From Hyphomicrobiales bacterium (GTDB lineage: Bacteria; Pseudomonadota; Alphaproteobacteria; Rhizobiales; OSC116): a DNA stretch of 64,000 bases. Of this stretch, positions 7,767 through 17,224 are shown piece after piece. How positions within the stretch are numbered: the first letter of the stretch is position 1; each line of letters starts with the position of its first letter. Position numbers and translations under genes: made by a program. Under the pieces are notes generated by a model, which was not told the DNA's origin, searched no databases, and worked only from the letters and a program-made list of their open reading frames with translations. The stretch lies in assembly GCA_002401855.1 (NCBI GenBank), contig NVUH01000014.1:17013-81012 (forward strand). The letters run 5' to 3'.

Positions 7767-8294
7767 CTATTCAATTATTGTTAAATTTCCCAAAACCGTC
7801 ACCACCACGCCGTCCGCCACACTGGTAAACAACCCGATGGCATTTTGATTTTCTAATATGGTCAAATTTTCGGTTAAGGTGTCTGGGCTAACAAAAACAT
7901 TTGCATGTAACTCATCACCACTAACTGCCGCAACCGCTGCATATCCATAAAGTAAAATATTTGCCTCACTAGCCGCCGCATTCCCAGCAGATTCATCAAT
8001 CGCCGCTTGCCCATCAGTAATTATCGTTTCAGCCTCAGCCACCAGCAAATCAACAGCCGCCGTACCATCATTAATAATGGTCTCAGCTTCATCAACCGCC
8101 GCCAAAACGGCAGGTATATGCGAATTCACATCCTTCGCAATTTTCCTAAAGCTCGACAAAGTGCCACCATTGCCATCATCAACATCAGTCGTATCATCGC
8201 CTTCAACCACTTGTTTAATAATGCCAATATGTGCCGCAAATTTGGCAACTTGAACACTTAAGCTTTGATATAAATCCTCAAAAACACTCATCAA
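7767..8294 (-). CDS. Tail-fibre-associated coiled-coil protein
   Basis: The 175-residue protein has an N-terminal helical part and an Ala-rich central helix with two similar AETIINDG/AETIITDG segments, which suggests a trimeric coiled coil as in fibre shafts. The C-terminus is beta-rich. It directly follows the tail-tip gene, where a fibre linking to the tip would be expected. Confidence 0.55.
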   Translation of the reverse strand: MMSVFEDLYQSLSVQVAKFAAHIGIIKQVVEGDDTTDVDDGNGGTLSSFRKIAKDVNSHIPAVLAAVDEAETIINDGTAAVDLLVAEAETIITDGQAAIDESAGNAAASEANILLYGYAAVAAVSGDELHANVFVSPDTLTENLTILENQNAIGLFTSVADGVVVTVLGNLTIIE

Positions 8295-8305
8295 AAAAAT
8301 CCTTT

Positions 8306-10741
8306 CTATGCATAAACCCGCGCATCATCAACAAACCCGCTAATCGTTGCGCCATTTTTTGTAAATTTCATATTTGTCACCCGCACATTGCACGGCTCAT
8401 CATCCAACTGGTTGTAAAATGTAATCGTGTCAACCGCTTCTGGCTCATCAAAAAACGTCACCACATCAGCCTGCGCACCATCAACCACAGGCATTTCCGC
8501 CAAATTTATCGTCATCCCATCACCAGCAATTGCAACCGCAATTTTTTGGCTAGCCCGCGCATCACCCAACCGCAAAACCGCAAAACCATATTGCGCGTTA
8601 AGCGGCGTTTCAAGCACAATCACATTGCCGCTCATCGCATATATTTGCGCCGTCTCACCTTTATCAATCAAGCCATGCGCCAAATAAATCACACTGCCAA
8701 CATTCGGCAAAAGCCCGTCAAGCTCAGTCTTAAAACTCACATCCGTTTTTCGGTATTTCATGGCATTCACCATATGCCGCGCAATGGCTTTAACCGTGGT
8801 AATGCTAGTCACCCCCTTAGCCTCAATCACAATCGGGTTTTCAGGCTCACCACCACCATCAAGCGCAAGCTGGTAATCATTATGCTGCCAAATCCGCTCA
8901 TCAATAAAATCAAGTTTTACCCCGTCATAAACATCATCACTGCACAGCATATTGTAAGTAACATTCATGCTATCCTTAACAATATGAAACCCATTAAATT
9001 TATATCGCGCCTCATCAACACCCAGTGGCGGCACCGCAAAATTCGGCAATTCAGTTTGCATATCACGCACAAAGCTAATTTTAGCCCCACGCCTAATCGG
9101 CTTCACCCGCATGCCAAAGCCAATTTGCACCAGCCAATCCCAATATTTTTTCTGAGTGGTTATCCGCGCATTAAAAGTCTCACCAAGCTCCAAATTCATC
9201 CCGTGCAAATGCCACAGCGCATCCAAATCAACCAGCCTTAAAACCTCTTCAAAGCCGCCAAAATATTCGTGCAAAAAATGATACATCACCTGCGCGGGCG
9301 TATTCTCAAACCGCACAGCATCATAAACAAATGCATTACCGGCTTTCTTAAAAGTGTGAATATGCCGCTTCACAATGCCGTTTAAAATCATGCCACCATT
9401 AACAGGCAATCTTTTCATTTGCCCCGCCGTTAACTTAACCATCACACCAGCTACATTGGCAACATATTGCCCAGCGCCCGCCATCGATGCTATGCGCACA
9501 CTGGTTGCTTTTTGGCTATCGCTAGATTTTTCAACCATCCGCTTAAGCCGCACCTGCACCCGCGCCTCAAAAAACGCATGATCCACCTTTTGCGCCCCAG
9601 CCTCTAAAGTCAATTCAGTTTCACTTTGCTCATAAACATATGTGTCAACAAATATAACCGAACAATTATAAGCCTCATTATCGCCCAAGCCATTAGCTGG
9701 CACAGGCACTTTAATTTCAAAATCACCACTCAGCCCATTCGGCAAGCCCAAATCATCAACCTGTTGCCAATAAAGCTGAACACCGCTCAAAAAATCATAA
9801 TCCTCAAAATCCGCCTCGGCCGATTGCGTAACTTCAAACTCATCGCCCACCCCTTGTAAAAAAGCTAGCGACAACTCAAACCGCGTATCAAGCACCCCGC
9901 TAACATTCAAAGTCTCATAAGGCGGGCAAAGGTCAAACCATTGCGTAAAACCTTCATCAACTCCCCATAAAACTTGCTCAGGCAAGCCATCATCACGCGG
10001 CATAAGCAATTCTATGCCCTGCGCGTCAGTAACGTCATACCGTGTTGCAATGCCGCCATCTTGCTGCACATCAACCGACAACTCACTAAAATCACCAATC
10101 TTGGTCTTTCCAAGCTTCAATTCACTAACTTCAGCAACCCCATTGGTAAAATGGAACGTCTCATTAAGCTGGGCTTTATTATCAATAAACCGCGTATATG
10201 GCTGGCTCAATAAATCAGGATAAACCAACATTTCACCAAACACTTCACTAACTGGCTGTCCCAACCGCGCCACATTATTTTGCGGGCTTAAATTCTTAAA
10301 TTGCTCAGCTTCATCATTCACAGCACTTTGTGGCAACAGCGTATTAATCGCCAAATTCCCCACAAATAAAATAGAGGATATCGCAATCTGTGTCGCCAAT
10401 GGCACAGCCAAACCAGTCGCCGCCGCCAATGCAGCACCCGCGGGTCCCGCCACCACCACAACCGCCGCCAACAGCGCAATTTGCGCCAGCATCCTAAACC
10501 CATCTTTGCCGCCATCATCGCCGCCGCCCGCAGCCAATGCCGTAAATATAACTTGGTCACAAGGCTCAATCACCCGCCCCCAATCATCAGGCACAAGCTC
10601 ACCATTCACATAAACCAAACATACAACACCCAAGCCCATTTCACGGTTAGCTAGCTTATCAAGGCTAATCCGTTGCCCGTTATAGCTCGTGGCATAATCG
10701 TCATAATGCAAACAATCATGTAAACAAATCACATTGCTCAT
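8306..10741 (-). CDS. Tail-tip protein, lambda I/J-like
   Basis: The 811-residue protein starts with a small ubiquitin-like region (YNGQRISLDKL, VNGELVPDDWGR) and a Gly-rich loop, then an Ala-rich hydrophobic stretch (about 75-130). This is the arrangement of a lambda I-type domain fused to a J-type tip attachment protein. The large remainder has the beta-rich fold with ITTQKKYWDWLVQIGFG typical of siphophage tip proteins that build the end of the tail tube. It overlaps the upstream NlpC/P60 gene by 4 bases. J-type proteins often determine host recognition, but here separate fibre genes follow. Confidence 0.8.
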   Translation of the reverse strand: MSNVICLHDCLHYDDYATSYNGQRISLDKLANREMGLGVVCLVYVNGELVPDDWGRVIEPCDQVIFTALAAGGGDDGGKDGFRMLAQIALLAAVVVVAGPAGAALAAATGLAVPLATQIAISSILFVGNLAINTLLPQSAVNDEAEQFKNLSPQNNVARLGQPVSEVFGEMLVYPDLLSQPYTRFIDNKAQLNETFHFTNGVAEVSELKLGKTKIGDFSELSVDVQQDGGIATRYDVTDAQGIELLMPRDDGLPEQVLWGVDEGFTQWFDLCPPYETLNVSGVLDTRFELSLAFLQGVGDEFEVTQSAEADFEDYDFLSGVQLYWQQVDDLGLPNGLSGDFEIKVPVPANGLGDNEAYNCSVIFVDTYVYEQSETELTLEAGAQKVDHAFFEARVQVRLKRMVEKSSDSQKATSVRIASMAGAGQYVANVAGVMVKLTAGQMKRLPVNGGMILNGIVKRHIHTFKKAGNAFVYDAVRFENTPAQVMYHFLHEYFGGFEEVLRLVDLDALWHLHGMNLELGETFNARITTQKKYWDWLVQIGFGMRVKPIRRGAKISFVRDMQTELPNFAVPPLGVDEARYKFNGFHIVKDSMNVTYNMLCSDDVYDGVKLDFIDERIWQHNDYQLALDGGGEPENPIVIEAKGVTSITTVKAIARHMVNAMKYRKTDVSFKTELDGLLPNVGSVIYLAHGLIDKGETAQIYAMSGNVIVLETPLNAQYGFAVLRLGDARASQKIAVAIAGDGMTINLAEMPVVDGAQADVVTFFDEPEAVDTITFYNQLDDEPCNVRVTNMKFTKNGATISGFVDDARVYA

Positions 10742-11163
10742 TTCGTTTCATGCCTCAAATATTTCAAAATTTCATAATTATTTTCATGGCCGCCAAAGCC
10801 ACCATGCGGCGTAAACTGCACCCCGCCAATGTCATCACAGTGCAACACACCGCCACCATCAACCGCCAAATAAACCCCAATATGGCTCACAGCCCGCCCG
10901 TTGCCCATCATCACCGCGTCACCCTCAATAGGCTCCACAACCACCCGCCAATGGCTAAATTCTTTATGATGTTTAAACGCCCGCAATTTACCAATCACGT
11001 CTATCGATGGGTCAATGCCAATGTCAGGCACATCAACCCCAAAATAAAGCTTCTGCACCCGCATAAACAGGCCATAGCAGTCAAAGCCCTGCACACCACG
11101 CCCCATTGCCACCCAAGGCAAGCCAATATAACCCAGCGCCCAATGTCGCATGCAAACCACCAT
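10738..11163 (-). CDS. NlpC/P60-type tail peptidase (lambda K-like)
   Basis: The protein of up to 141 residues has the papain-like NlpC/P60 motifs: Cys in GFDCYGLF, and His in SHIGVYL. Tail peptidases of this kind cut peptidoglycan during DNA entry. ATG 11151 is an alternative start and would fit the domain start (MRHWALGYIG). The order L-like, K-like, J-like is that of lambda tail tips. Confidence 0.85.
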   Translation of the reverse strand: MVVCMRHWALGYIGLPWVAMGRGVQGFDCYGLFMRVQKLYFGVDVPDIGIDPSIDVIGKLRAFKHHKEFSHWRVVVEPIEGDAVMMGNGRAVSHIGVYLAVDGGGVLHCDDIGGVQFTPHGGFGGHENNYEILKYLRHETK

Positions 11164-11180
11164 TCAATTTTAGGTAAAAA

Positions 11181-11801
11181 CTAACCGCCCAATTTCTCAG
11201 CCTTGCCAGCCAAAAACGGGTGATCATCCAAATTATATTTTTTCCGTGGAAATTTCATATGCACCAAATTCGGCATATCACCAATCAATTCAATATGTGC
11301 ATCACCACCACTTAAATCTATTTTCTTCACTTCAAACCGAAGCGCCTTATGGTCAACCCGCGTCTTTTCAGCACCCAATAAATACCCGCGAAAAGTAACA
11401 TAAACCTTCAACCCAGCATCACTCGCAGCCCGCGCATTACGGCTAATTTCACGGCTAATATTGCTAATCCGCAACGGCGCACGCCGCCCGCCTTTGTCAT
11501 TCTCATCAGGTATTTTCAGCTCAAACGGCAAATCAATAAACCGCGCCAATTTACCGCCATTCACCGCCGCCTCAGTTTCAATCAAACAATCCCGATAGCC
11601 AACTTCATGCCCTTCATATTCGGCATAACCTTCGGCCTCACCACCAGTATAAGCATATAATTCAGTCGCCACGCCTTGCCCATCAACCAACCCCTCATAA
11701 TAAAGCGATATAGTCAAAATCACCACAGCCGCGCCGCCACTAGCCGCCCGCCCACGTGCCATCGCACTTCGGTAAGCCGTGCTCATCTGTTCTGTAGTCA
11801 T
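11181..11801 (-). CDS. DUF1833-type minor tail protein (lambda L-like position)
   Basis: From ATG 11801 (GGAAATG upstream) the 206-residue protein resembles DUF1833 tail proteins. The LPFELKIPDE segment, RAPLRISNI, and the final FPRKKYNLDDHPFL match the family pattern. It sits between an M-like gene and the NlpC/P60 gene, as in lambda. The longer frame from 11912 would overlap the upstream gene and has an atypical aromatic start. Confidence 0.75.
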   Translation of the reverse strand: MTTEQMSTAYRSAMARGRAASGGAAVVILTISLYYEGLVDGQGVATELYAYTGGEAEGYAEYEGHEVGYRDCLIETEAAVNGGKLARFIDLPFELKIPDENDKGGRRAPLRISNISREISRNARAASDAGLKVYVTFRGYLLGAEKTRVDHKALRFEVKKIDLSGGDAHIELIGDMPNLVHMKFPRKKYNLDDHPFLAGKAEKLGG

Positions 11802-11841
11802 AAAATCATTTCCAAACTTAAACTTAAACCAGAAGCTAAGC

Positions 11842-12345
11842 TTATCCAGCCAATGCAATCCCCGCCCAAGCATCAAGCTGCGGTTGCAAATCCAAACCAT
11901 CACCCAAAGCAATCAACGCCGCAAATTCTTCATCAGTACCCACAAAATAAATCTGCTTAGCCAGCGCCGCATTAGGCAATTCACGCACCATCAAACTAAT
12001 GCTAATCTCATACAACCCTTCACCACTAACAATTTTCTCCACCACCTTTGGCGGCGCAGTAAATTTCATCAAAGCATCATCATCAAACCCATGCAGTGAC
12101 GGCCATTTAAAATAATTAGTCTCCTGCGCAGCATCAACCAAATAAAAATCCATCACATACAATTTGCCCAACTCAGTACACAACATAGTCACATTCGCTA
12201 AAAACACAGGCCGGCTATTCCGCACCCGCTTTTTAGGCACACCAAGCTCCATTTCAGTCTCAGTCACCCCCTTAGCATATTGCCCATTCTGTCCAACTCG
12301 AATGCCAAGTATATGCTTAGAATTTCTAGGAAACGTAATCATCAA
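11842..12345 (-). CDS. Minor tail protein (lambda M-like position)
   Basis: This 167-residue protein is beta-rich and lies directly after the tape measure, where lambda-type phages encode a distal-tail or M-like protein. I recognise no conserved motif, so the call rests on position and size. Confidence 0.6.
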   Translation of the reverse strand: MMITFPRNSKHILGIRVGQNGQYAKGVTETEMELGVPKKRVRNSRPVFLANVTMLCTELGKLYVMDFYLVDAAQETNYFKWPSLHGFDDDALMKFTAPPKVVEKIVSGEGLYEISISLMVRELPNAALAKQIYFVGTDEEFAALIALGDGLDLQPQLDAWAGIALAG

Positions 12346-12393
12346 GCGACCTCCAAAGCATCTTCAAAAATTCAATAATTTTGCGCATAATAC

Positions 12394-14949
12394 CTAAAAT
12401 CCACTAGCAATCGCCGCAGCCAAATTACTCTCACCATCAGCCATCCGCTTCACCAAACCATTCTCAATCACTTCAACAATATCAATTTCAATATCATTGC
12501 CATTCTGCCGAACACTAACCCCAGCCGAACTAGTGTTATTCACAACAACGCTAACATTTACAACAGGTTCAGTAGCAATGTTAATATTTTGATTTGCCGC
12601 ATTCTGGCTAGCAAAAGCAATCTTATTGCCACTATTAATCTGCTCCAACAACCCGCGATATTTAGCAGTCGCCCCCGCATTAACAACAAACTCACCATCA
12701 CTTAACCGCGCAGCAATACTATCACTAGTCCCAGTCCCAGCACCATGAACACCACCACCACCAGCAAAGCTTTGTACAAATCCACCATCTTTTAACCCAA
12801 TCGGCAACAGCTCAAACAACCCATCAATCGCCAAGCCAGAAATCTTGTCAAAAATACGGTTCATCATATTATTAACCGTATCAGCAAGGCTTTTCATGGT
12901 TATCTCACCATTTTTAAAAATCTCACTAAACACACTCTTAAAAGTGTCCTTAACGCCACCAATAACAGTATCAACCACCTCGCCATATTCAACCGCCGCA
13001 GCCTTAGCCTCCTCAAAAATACTCTTAATACCACCCCCACCATTACCACTAATATTTTGCGCCTTAACCGCCGCGTCATATCGTTTTTGCGCATTCACCA
13101 TCAATTTGTCATATAAAATCCGGTCGGACTGGTCATCTAAATCAAGTTTTTGCAAAAACTCATGCTTTTCACGATTCAGTACTTCAAGCGGTGTTTCGAC
13201 AGAACGCAGCAATTGCGTCATTTCATTGACTTTATTTGTCAACACCCGCGATAATTCGCCACCAGCACCCTTCCCCGCGTCCTTACCCAAATCACCCGAA
13301 AAATCAATAATTTTAGCACTGTCTATTTTACGCAGGTTTTTCATCGAATCATCATATTGCGATGTGGCTTTTTTCAAATCCTTATTGGCTAATGCCAATT
13401 TATTTTTTAACTCGCTTTGCCATTCCGATAGAGCACTCGCCGACATATTGTTATCTACAGCATAATCGGCCTGTATCACCATTTCTTCACGCAAACTAGT
13501 TACGCTTGTCTGTGCCTCATCCCGCCCAACCAATGCAGTCGAAACATCTTGCGTTGCCAACTCTCGACCACGTTGGCGCAATGCCCGCGTCAAACCATAT
13601 TGCGCCTGCGTGGCAATATCCGTTGTTTTGGCTAACCTCATATCCGCGTCAGATAACCGAGCCGATAAATCGACAGCCCCGCCCAGCGCTTCACTCAACA
13701 AATTTATTGCCAAAGCCGCAGCGCCACCCGCCAATATCAACGGCAGCAATGGCGAAGCCGCAACCGCCGCACCAATAGCAATCACCGCAGGTATTAAACT
13801 AGCGGTTATCATCCCCGCCACCCCAGCAAAACCAAACTCAATCAAATCAATATATTGCGGTATGCCCTCAATAGCGTCTGCCATGCTATCAAAGCCACTC
13901 ACCACCGTTTGGCTAATACCGTAAAGCTTATCAAGTTGACCAGCAACCAACGTCACACTATTGCCAACCCCTGTCATGGCTTGGTCAATACGTTTTTCAA
14001 CATTCAAGAACTCAGCATCAATTTTGGCCGTTTGGCCGTACAAAGCATCAAACACCCGCGCAGCCGTAAGCTCACCCGCCGCGCCCATTTCACGCAGTTT
14101 GCCAATACTCACATCCATGCCATCAGCAATAGCCTGCGCCAAACGTGGAGCATTTTCCAAAATAGATTTTAATTCGTCACCAGATAGCCTATCAGATGAT
14201 AAACCCTGCCCCAATTGCAACACAGCATTAGCGCCTTCTTGCGCTGTTTTACTGCCAATACTAATCGATTTGTTAATATTACTAACAACCTGCAACCGCT
14301 CTTTTTCACTCTTATTAAGCTGCCTTGTGCTTCGGCTAATCCGCGCATAAGCGCTAACAGTCGAATCCAAACTACCATATGTCTTTTTCGCAAGCTCAAA
14401 ATTCTGGCGCATTGTCGCATTAACATTGCCATATTCACCCACAATCAACTTAATTTGCGTTCGTATGCTCGATGCACCATCCAATTGATTTTTAATCCCC
14501 CGCACCGCAAATGCGGTGGCAACCGCCGCACCAAGCGCATAATGCCCAACCGTCAACCCTTTAATTTGGTTTCTTAAACGACCCAAAACACTATTATGCA
14601 GCCGCGCGCGAGCAGTTGCATCACTAATAATTTTGACTTGTGCCGACATGGCTCTGTTAAAAATAGTCGCCGATAACGATGTGTTTATAAATTGTTTTCT
14701 AAGGTTGCTAATCTCGTTTCTAGCAAGCTCAGTGGCAGTCGCATATTTTCGAGTGGTTGCCGCCGCTGCCCGCACTTGGCCTCTAAATTCCCCAGAAGAC
14801 GCGCTAATATCAAACATCCCGTTGATAATTTTTCGCATTTTCAAGCCCGCACCCTCGGTACTTTTTACCAGCCGCAACAAGCTTGTTTCAGCCTTACTCG
14901 GGTCAGCAGTAATATCAATACCCAATTTCACATTATCATTACTAGCCAT
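12394..14949 (-). CDS. Tape measure protein
   Basis: The 851-residue protein is the largest in the prophage and mostly helical. Residues 100-330 hold the tape-measure signature region (LDGASSIRTQIKLI, KTYGSLDSTVSAYARISR, ENAPRLAQAIADGM), a hydrophobic stretch follows at about 350-430 (VAGMITASLIPAVIAIGAA, ALAINLLSEAL), and the C-terminus carries the GGGVHGAGTGTSDSI and RLSDGEFVVNA motifs found at the end of many tape measures. It sets tail length and passes into the host envelope. The chaperone pair lies directly upstream. Confidence 0.92.
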   Translation of the reverse strand: MASNDNVKLGIDITADPSKAETSLLRLVKSTEGAGLKMRKIINGMFDISASSGEFRGQVRAAAATTRKYATATELARNEISNLRKQFINTSLSATIFNRAMSAQVKIISDATARARLHNSVLGRLRNQIKGLTVGHYALGAAVATAFAVRGIKNQLDGASSIRTQIKLIVGEYGNVNATMRQNFELAKKTYGSLDSTVSAYARISRSTRQLNKSEKERLQVVSNINKSISIGSKTAQEGANAVLQLGQGLSSDRLSGDELKSILENAPRLAQAIADGMDVSIGKLREMGAAGELTAARVFDALYGQTAKIDAEFLNVEKRIDQAMTGVGNSVTLVAGQLDKLYGISQTVVSGFDSMADAIEGIPQYIDLIEFGFAGVAGMITASLIPAVIAIGAAVAASPLLPLILAGGAAALAINLLSEALGGAVDLSARLSDADMRLAKTTDIATQAQYGLTRALRQRGRELATQDVSTALVGRDEAQTSVTSLREEMVIQADYAVDNNMSASALSEWQSELKNKLALANKDLKKATSQYDDSMKNLRKIDSAKIIDFSGDLGKDAGKGAGGELSRVLTNKVNEMTQLLRSVETPLEVLNREKHEFLQKLDLDDQSDRILYDKLMVNAQKRYDAAVKAQNISGNGGGGIKSIFEEAKAAAVEYGEVVDTVIGGVKDTFKSVFSEIFKNGEITMKSLADTVNNMMNRIFDKISGLAIDGLFELLPIGLKDGGFVQSFAGGGGVHGAGTGTSDSIAARLSDGEFVVNAGATAKYRGLLEQINSGNKIAFASQNAANQNINIATEPVVNVSVVVNNTSSAGVSVRQNGNDIEIDIVEVIENGLVKRMADGESNLAAAIASGF

Positions 14950-14957
14950 TTCGTCAC

Positions 14958-15508
14958 CTATTTGACCAATGCTCTTAATTCAGAGAATTCATCTTTTGTC
15001 ATTTTATTATTTTGTGTATTTTCTTCGTCAAAACCCTGCATTCGCAACCAAGCCTTGTGAGCGGCGGCATATTCACGTAACGTCAACCGCCAGAAATCAC
15101 GCGCAGGCATACCAAGGTTCGCAATCGCAAACCCTAGCATTTCGTAGAAATCAATCAGCTCGACTTCTTCTTTGCCTGTGCCGCTTTTGGCTTTTTTTCT
15201 GGCGCATCCATTTCTTGCCTGCCAAGCGTTGCTTGTGTCAATTGCCCAACCAACCCCATAAGCCCATTAAAACTGGCCTTAGTAAAATCTGGCAAATCGG
15301 TTTTTTCCACGCCATTAGCTTCCATAATCACCGCCATCAATTCACGAATCTTCGGAAAATCAAGCAACGGTAATATTTCATCCATATAATCAAAAGCATT
15401 TTTGCCATATTTTTCTTGAATTGCTTCAAGCGCCGCAATATCCAAGCTAGCCTTATAAGACTGCCCAGATACAATGAATTTCACATCACTTTGTTCTAAA
15501 TTATCCAT
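14958..15508 (-). CDS. Tail assembly chaperone GT fusion made by -1 frameshift
   Basis: A slippery heptamer A AAA AAG lies in frame at residues 104-106 of the upstream chaperone (plus-strand T7 run at about 15191-15197). A -1 shift there stays open into the next frame and gives a 183-residue fusion: 551 bases is exactly 183 codons plus stop minus one. The added part ends with LIDFYEMLGFAIANLGMPARDFWRLT, which resembles GTA-type tail chaperone C-termini. The product corresponds to lambda gpGT, which binds the tape measure through its T part. The T part alone (14958-15140) has no good ribosome site. Confidence 0.75.
15155..15508 (-). CDS. Tail assembly chaperone (gpG-like)
   Basis: The 117-residue zero-frame product is acidic in the front and ends with a Lys/Ala-rich tail that includes the frameshift site. 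Size, helical make-up and its place between tail tube and tape measure fit the G-type chaperone. Most ribosomes would stop at TGA 15155-15157; the rest would make the fusion described separately. Confidence 0.8.
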   Translation of the reverse strand: MDNLEQSDVKFIVSGQSYKASLDIAALEAIQEKYGKNAFDYMDEILPLLDFPKIRELMAVIMEANGVEKTDLPDFTKASFNGLMGLVGQLTQATLGRQEMDAPEKKPKAAQAKKKSS

Positions 15509-15533
15509 ATTTGTCCCAATCTAACAATGTTAT

Positions 15534-15965
15534 CTATTCAGCAGTAAAAACATATTTACCAGCAGGCATAAACCCGATACTCATAGATAAATCTTCTTCC
15601 ATGTCACCACCAAAGCTCAATTTCGGTATATTCCAACCCGCCACGCATGTGTAAGTACCAAGCCCAGGCACAACACATTTACCATCAAGTGGAATTTGTG
15701 CTTCAAAAGCACCAACCGCCAATTTCACCGCCGCATGATCTTGAAAAAGGCCATCGCCTTCAATGCTCAATTCTTTCATGCCATAACGTGTGGTTTTTTG
15801 CAGTGGCGCACTACGGTCATCACAATCAGGCACAGTGGTATCAACCATATTTGCCGAAACTTCCAAACTATGCGTTTTAATGCCGCAAATCATTAAGAAC
15901 TCACCCGCATTATCGGGGTCATCCATTATAAATGCTAAGCTACGAGCTAATTCACCCATGGTCAT
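15534..15965 (-). CDS. Major tail tube protein
   Basis: The 143-residue protein is mainly beta and Gly-rich, with the AKLAVGAFEAQIPLDG and MEEDLSMSIGFMPAG segments. It lies between the neck genes and the chaperones, the usual place of the tube subunit in siphoviruses. The size is on the short side, as in GTA-type tails. Confidence 0.75.
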   Translation of the reverse strand: MTMGELARSLAFIMDDPDNAGEFLMICGIKTHSLEVSANMVDTTVPDCDDRSAPLQKTTRYGMKELSIEGDGLFQDHAAVKLAVGAFEAQIPLDGKCVVPGLGTYTCVAGWNIPKLSFGGDMEEDLSMSIGFMPAGKYVFTAE

Positions 15966-16357
15966 TATTCCTTATGTAAAAGCGCATTAAATCGCGCCAT
16001 GGTTTCATGGTCTTCACCATCTTGGTTAAAGCCCGCTAGTTCCAAAATAACGCTCAACAAAACCAAGCCAGCACCCGCCACCTCAAATGTCTCATCAATC
16101 AATATTTCGGTTATTTGTTGCCGAATATTCAAACTATTTTCCAACGTTTCGGCACCGTCAAAAACCTTAATACTAAATTGCTCATTCACCACATCAAGGC
16201 CGCGTAACCGCTCTGTCCGACCACTAAAATCTTCAATCAACACATATGGCTTAACTAATTTTGGTGGCACATAACTGTAAATCCGCCCACCACATACAGC
16301 ATCATCAATAAGCGCAGCCCTAACCGCCTCCGCCAATGGCACAGTAAAAAAACTCAT
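15965..16357 (-). CDS. DUF3168-type tail completion protein
   Basis: The 130-residue protein begins VPLAEAVRAALIDDA and has RIYSYVPPKLVKPYVLIEDF, matching DUF3168 neck/tail completion proteins, which cap the tail tube at the neck. It overlaps the tail-tube gene start by one base. Confidence 0.75.
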   Translation of the reverse strand: MSFFTVPLAEAVRAALIDDAVCGGRIYSYVPPKLVKPYVLIEDFSGRTERLRGLDVVNEQFSIKVFDGAETLENSLNIRQQITEILIDETFEVAGAGLVLLSVILELAGFNQDGEDHETMARFNALLHKE

Positions 16358-16370
16358 AATTCAAACCTAT

Positions 16371-16820
16371 TTATTTGCCCCAAACCCGCTTAACAGATTT
16401 GTTAATCGCCCGCGTTATGCGGCTTTTGACGCCCTTTTTCATCCCATCCCAAGCGGGGTAAAATGTCGCATTAGCCGCCACTGGCTTTATTATTTTACCC
16501 GTTTTAGGGTTCACCATCACATGCCCAAATTCAACCATTGGCGCATAAAATGTGTCACTCACCACCCGCACCCGCATTGCATCATGTTTTGCCCCATCAA
16601 TCGACCGCCCGCGCTTCACACTATCAGCCTTCAAAACTTTAATACCCTGTGCCAACTGCCCTGTATAACCTTTTGGCGCGGCAGATCGCGCTGCATCGGC
16701 AAATTCCTCTGCCCCAATATCCATAGCCCGCTGTACATCTTTTTTAATTTCAACAGGCATTTCCATTAGCTTGCGCCGTAAATTTTCAATCCCAATAAAA
16801 CCACCTTCAGCCACAATCAA
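16371..16820 (-). CDS. HK97 gp10-like neck protein
   Basis: The 149-residue basic protein shows the gp10 pattern: an N-terminal helix (LMEMPVEIKKDVQRAM), AADAARSAAPKGYTGQLAQGI, then APMVEFGH and an aromatic PAWDGMKKG end. In HK97-type phages it joins connector and tail. It overlaps the next gene upstream by 4 bases. Confidence 0.85.
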   Translation of the reverse strand: MIVAEGGFIGIENLRRKLMEMPVEIKKDVQRAMDIGAEEFADAARSAAPKGYTGQLAQGIKVLKADSVKRGRSIDGAKHDAMRVRVVSDTFYAPMVEFGHVMVNPKTGKIIKPVAANATFYPAWDGMKKGVKSRITRAINKSVKRVWGK

Positions 16821-17158
16821 CCCTCCACCAATGTCGCCTCATATTCAGCATAAACATCCCCAATCGGCTTATGGTGCTGAATATTAATATACAATTCTCG
16901 GTCACCATTGCTCTGCCATATAATCCGATCGCCAGCTTGCACCAGTTCAGGCAAAAACGCCCGCGCCCAAGTCACAATTTTATAAACCCCAATCGCCTTT
17001 TTACCACCTTCTATAAGCCCACTTTTCGCTCGTATTGGCGTAATTTGCGCCCACGCCCCCTCTAAATCAGCAAATTCACCATTTTGCCCACCCATACTGT
17101 CTGTGCTAACCGCCTTGCGCTGCAACATAATTTTATCATTCAAAACAACTTCAACCAT
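16817..17158 (-). CDS. Head-tail joining (head closure) protein
   Basis: The 113-residue protein has the pattern of SPP1 gp16/HK97-type head-closure proteins: LQRKAVSTDSMGGQ, then WAQITPIRAKSG, and VTWARAFLPELVQAGDRI near the end. It is the first tail-side gene after the cargo block and is followed by the gp10-like gene with a 4-base overlap. Confidence 0.85.
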   Translation of the reverse strand: MVEVVLNDKIMLQRKAVSTDSMGGQNGEFADLEGAWAQITPIRAKSGLIEGGKKAIGVYKIVTWARAFLPELVQAGDRIIWQSNGDRELYINIQHHKPIGDVYAEYEATLVEG

Positions 17159-17174
17159 TTTTCACAACCTTCAC

Positions 17175-17220
17175 TTGTAATTAAAACCCGAATCGCGCGA
17201 CAATATCCCCAAAAGTGGGG
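17175..17220 (+). promoter_or_regulatory. Upstream region of the plus-strand cargo gene
   Basis: A weak promoter (TTGTAA at 17175, GACAAT at 17199, 18-base spacing) is followed by a CCCC-AAAAGT-GGGG inverted repeat at 17207-17220, just before ATG 17225. A similar repeat, CCC-AAAATGT-GGG, lies at 26743-26755 upstream of terS. The inverted repeat could be an operator or mask the start codon. Confidence 0.35.
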
Positions 17221-17224
17221 ACGT

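Noticed and set aside
8231..9241. 336-residue plus-strand frame over the tail-tip gene
   Set aside because: It is antisense to the J-like gene and has typical shadow composition (His, Asn, Ile, Arg).
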